In this document: positions 61,901 to 64,000 of the stretch, piece by piece
How the letters are laid out: each line of letters begins with the position of its first letter
How positions within the stretch are numbered: the first letter of the stretch is position 1
Assembly: GCF_024679245.1 (NCBI RefSeq)
Contig: NC_090191.1
Span: 37,381,138-37,445,137 of the forward strand
From: Pseudorasbora parva
Taxonomy: Eukaryota; Chordata; Actinopteri; Cypriniformes; Gobionidae
Direction of reading: 5' to 3'
DNA: 64,000 bases
Notes under the pieces: model-generated
Told to the model about the DNA's origin: nothing
Database searches by the model: none
Seen by the model: only the letters and a program-made list of their open reading frames with translations
Translations under genes and position numbers: made by a program

Positions 61901-64000
61901 AGAGCTCATATAGGAGTGTGTTGAATCTCCCCTCTGTCAAGGTTTTTGGCTGAACGTTCTCCTCTGGATCCTGAGAGAGAATCTGCTTAGCATCAAGCGG
62001 ATAGGCGATGACTTCCCCCGCCACCTCTGTTTTTCACAGAGTATGTCAATATATGTTTTTTCCTGAGAGGAATTCTGAGCTGGCTCGGTTGGAGATGGTA
62101 CGTGTTTGAGGAGGTTAAGTTCACTAGCCATGTCAGAAGTTATCTCAACATGTTCCGTTTCTCACGATTTCCAGTCTAGCTATAAATAGTCCTGCAACTC
62201 GAATTCTGTCTGCCTTGTGGTGCAACTTTAACCATTTTTGAAGATATGAAGGTGCCACTTTTGATGTACTCTCTTGCCCTCTCTCCCTCGTTCTTACTGT
62301 TCCCTCTCTTCTCCCTCTCTGTCTCAAGCATAATTTAGCTTTTTTGGGCAGTTTTGTTTGCCCAGTCTTGCTTCACTGCCTGACTGTCCTGCTTTTTAAG
62401 GCCTCAGCAAACCACACGTCTTGGCCTGCTCTCCCAGGATGCATCACTCAAAAAAAATAAATTTTAATGGCGCATCCATGTTTCTGGTTTCCCTCTTGGA
62501 ACTAGGCAACCCAAGGACGTACTGGCCTGCTAGGTTCTGCTTGCCTGGTCTATGTCAGAGGGTAAGGTAGGAAAATAGGCTAAAGATGTCAATGGAACCA
62601 CAGAATTTCTAGTGAATGCTGAATGATGAAAAAAAAAACTTTGTTTTTGCCCCACCATTGCATCAGTTCTCCCCACAGAGTCTTGAAATTGATTTTAGGC
62701 CGTCATTAATTGGCGAGTGCTGGCGATTATAAAGGTATGGATTTCTGTTGTTGACCTCGGAATTATCAAATAACTGCGAACAATCCTATCAAAACAAATA
62801 ATCGCACGACTCCTCCCTCCTCAAACCCGCTGAACCCAGCATGGCCACAATTTCTGCGCAAGCTGCTGAAACAGTAAAGTTCGAGGCTCATTGTGGTGGA
62901 GATTATGTGGTCGGAACGTTTTGGCCCCCTGGTCCAGGGCGCCATTTCTGGATGTGTTAACGGGCGGACGTGGGAGCCCTACCCTGGGCGTTGCGCCCAT
63001 CGGCTTCCCTCTCCAGGTTAGGAGGGGAAAGTGCTCGTAATATAACTTAGTAATGGTCCATGACTGTGAGTCGTGGAAAATCCTCAAGACTTTAGAGAGT
63101 GTCTTTTAACTGATCAAGTAATTGTCTGAGCATTTCCCACTCCAGTGAAAGACTGGAAAAGGAATGGTTATTGCAGGGAGATTGTTAACCGTGCTCATCT
63201 GGAAAAACAATGCATGTGGAACTGACGCTGTATTTGTTATGCGATATTTCCGGGGGATTTATCACTGGAAGCGTGTTGATGTGTTCACTTCCAGATTGTT
63301 CTTGTTTTTACTAGGGGTGCTTAGACATGTTGCGTCCTAATCTCTGCCCGCTAAATGTTAGCTTCATACTGCTAATAAACTCCCTGCGGCATGTCAATAG
63401 TCCTTAATGCTTTCCAGAGCTGTGGATGGGGGGCCTGGAGCAGGTTGAGCCCTCTGGCCCCCCTGCGGACGCCACTGGTCTGATTTAAGGCTGATAGAAA
63501 AGAGCTGGCTCAGATTCTGCACCCTGCCTAAGCTGTCCAACAACCACCTTAAATCTCTCAGTTCATTTAGCACTTAACCAGCCGTGGACGGAATGAGCAC
63601 TGGAGACCGGACGCGTGGAAACTGCATCGTTGCTCTCTTTCCTTGTATTTCTTCCTCCTTTGCTGCCACTTATTCTTTGTCTCTTCCCCCACCTAACATT
63701 TGGTTCAGTCTGTTTCCGTTTACCTAGCTCTCCAATTAAGCCTAAAATCGAGGGTCTGGAACTACCTCTATTATCAGTCAATAAAAAGGGAAGCCTGCCA
63801 TGTGTGGTTCACACTAAAAAGAGGTGTTACAGGTGAACAAAAGACGCATATGTGTAGAGATATCTTACCAAACTAGGACACAAGTGCACATGTGAACCCC
63901 ATAAACATATAAAGTGTAGAGATGCCACACTGTGATTTCTATTTTCTATTTTTAATATTATTATTATTTTGTAAACATTTAGTTTTGATGCTTCACACTG
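58926..64000. other. Downstream region, no recognised gene
   Basis: Probably an intron for transcripts that use the longer ERC1a tail, or intergenic sequence. I looked for the expected next exon of the long isoform (beginning with an Ile-Ile-Gln-Pro-Leu-Leu-type segment) and did not see it. The longest open frame is 59489-59902 on the + strand (137 codons) and has no family I recognise. No obvious tandem repeats or transposon ends were noticed. Confidence 0.5.

Overview
This window is vertebrate, specifically fish, genomic DNA, and most of it is intron. The dispersed repeats are the kind found throughout cyprinid (carp/minnow) genomes. They include TTAA-flanked elements, an '(A)GTTCACCC-AAAAATG' family, a 'TTTAAAAGTTTG' family, hAT-type copies and abundant CA/GT and CATC microsatellites. 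I see no bacterial-style operons, no RNA genes and no CRISPR. Most of the open frames of 60-168 codons look like chance frames in non-coding DNA.

The one gene I can identify with confidence is the 3' end of erc1 (ELKS/Rab6IP2/CAST2), a presynaptic active-zone and cortical scaffold protein, on the + strand. Three exons are visible, each with correct splice sites and compatible phases. They are 38911-39058 (coiled coil, 49 codons plus 1 nt), 56367-56465 (33 codons) and 58140-58166 (8 codons plus stop, ending ...GIWA). Together they encode the C-terminus of the short, brain-type ERC1b isoform, whose Ile-Trp-Ala tail binds the RIM PDZ domain. The exons of the longer ERC1a tail are not recognisable here and probably lie beyond 64000. 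The upstream exons lie before position 1, so the first intron segment is at least 38.9 kb. The next introns are 17.3 kb and 1.67 kb.

Layout: 1-2000 holds two degraded DNA transposons, one TTAA-flanked and one Harbinger-like with a Myb/SANT remnant. The stretch 7.0-7.9 kb is a minisatellite interrupted by an inverted-repeat element. A palindrome-ended element sits at 14.8-15.06 kb. Repeat-family copies occupy 26.6-30.4 kb. Microsatellites dominate 32.46-32.63 kb (a 177-bp GT tract) and 34.6-35.2 kb (CATC). Exon A is at 38.9 kb. The large second intron carries an 888-bp hAT-type element with a perfect 8-bp target duplication and nested repeats (49.87-50.76 kb), plus a tRNA-like fragment at 51.0 kb. 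Exons B and C and a candidate 3' UTR with a G19 run follow at 56.4-58.9 kb. The last 5 kb has no recognised gene.

I did not find a convincing new biological system. The most useful results are the erc1 alternative last exon, the precisely bounded hAT insertion, and a few unexplained open or conserved-looking stretches that need comparative data.
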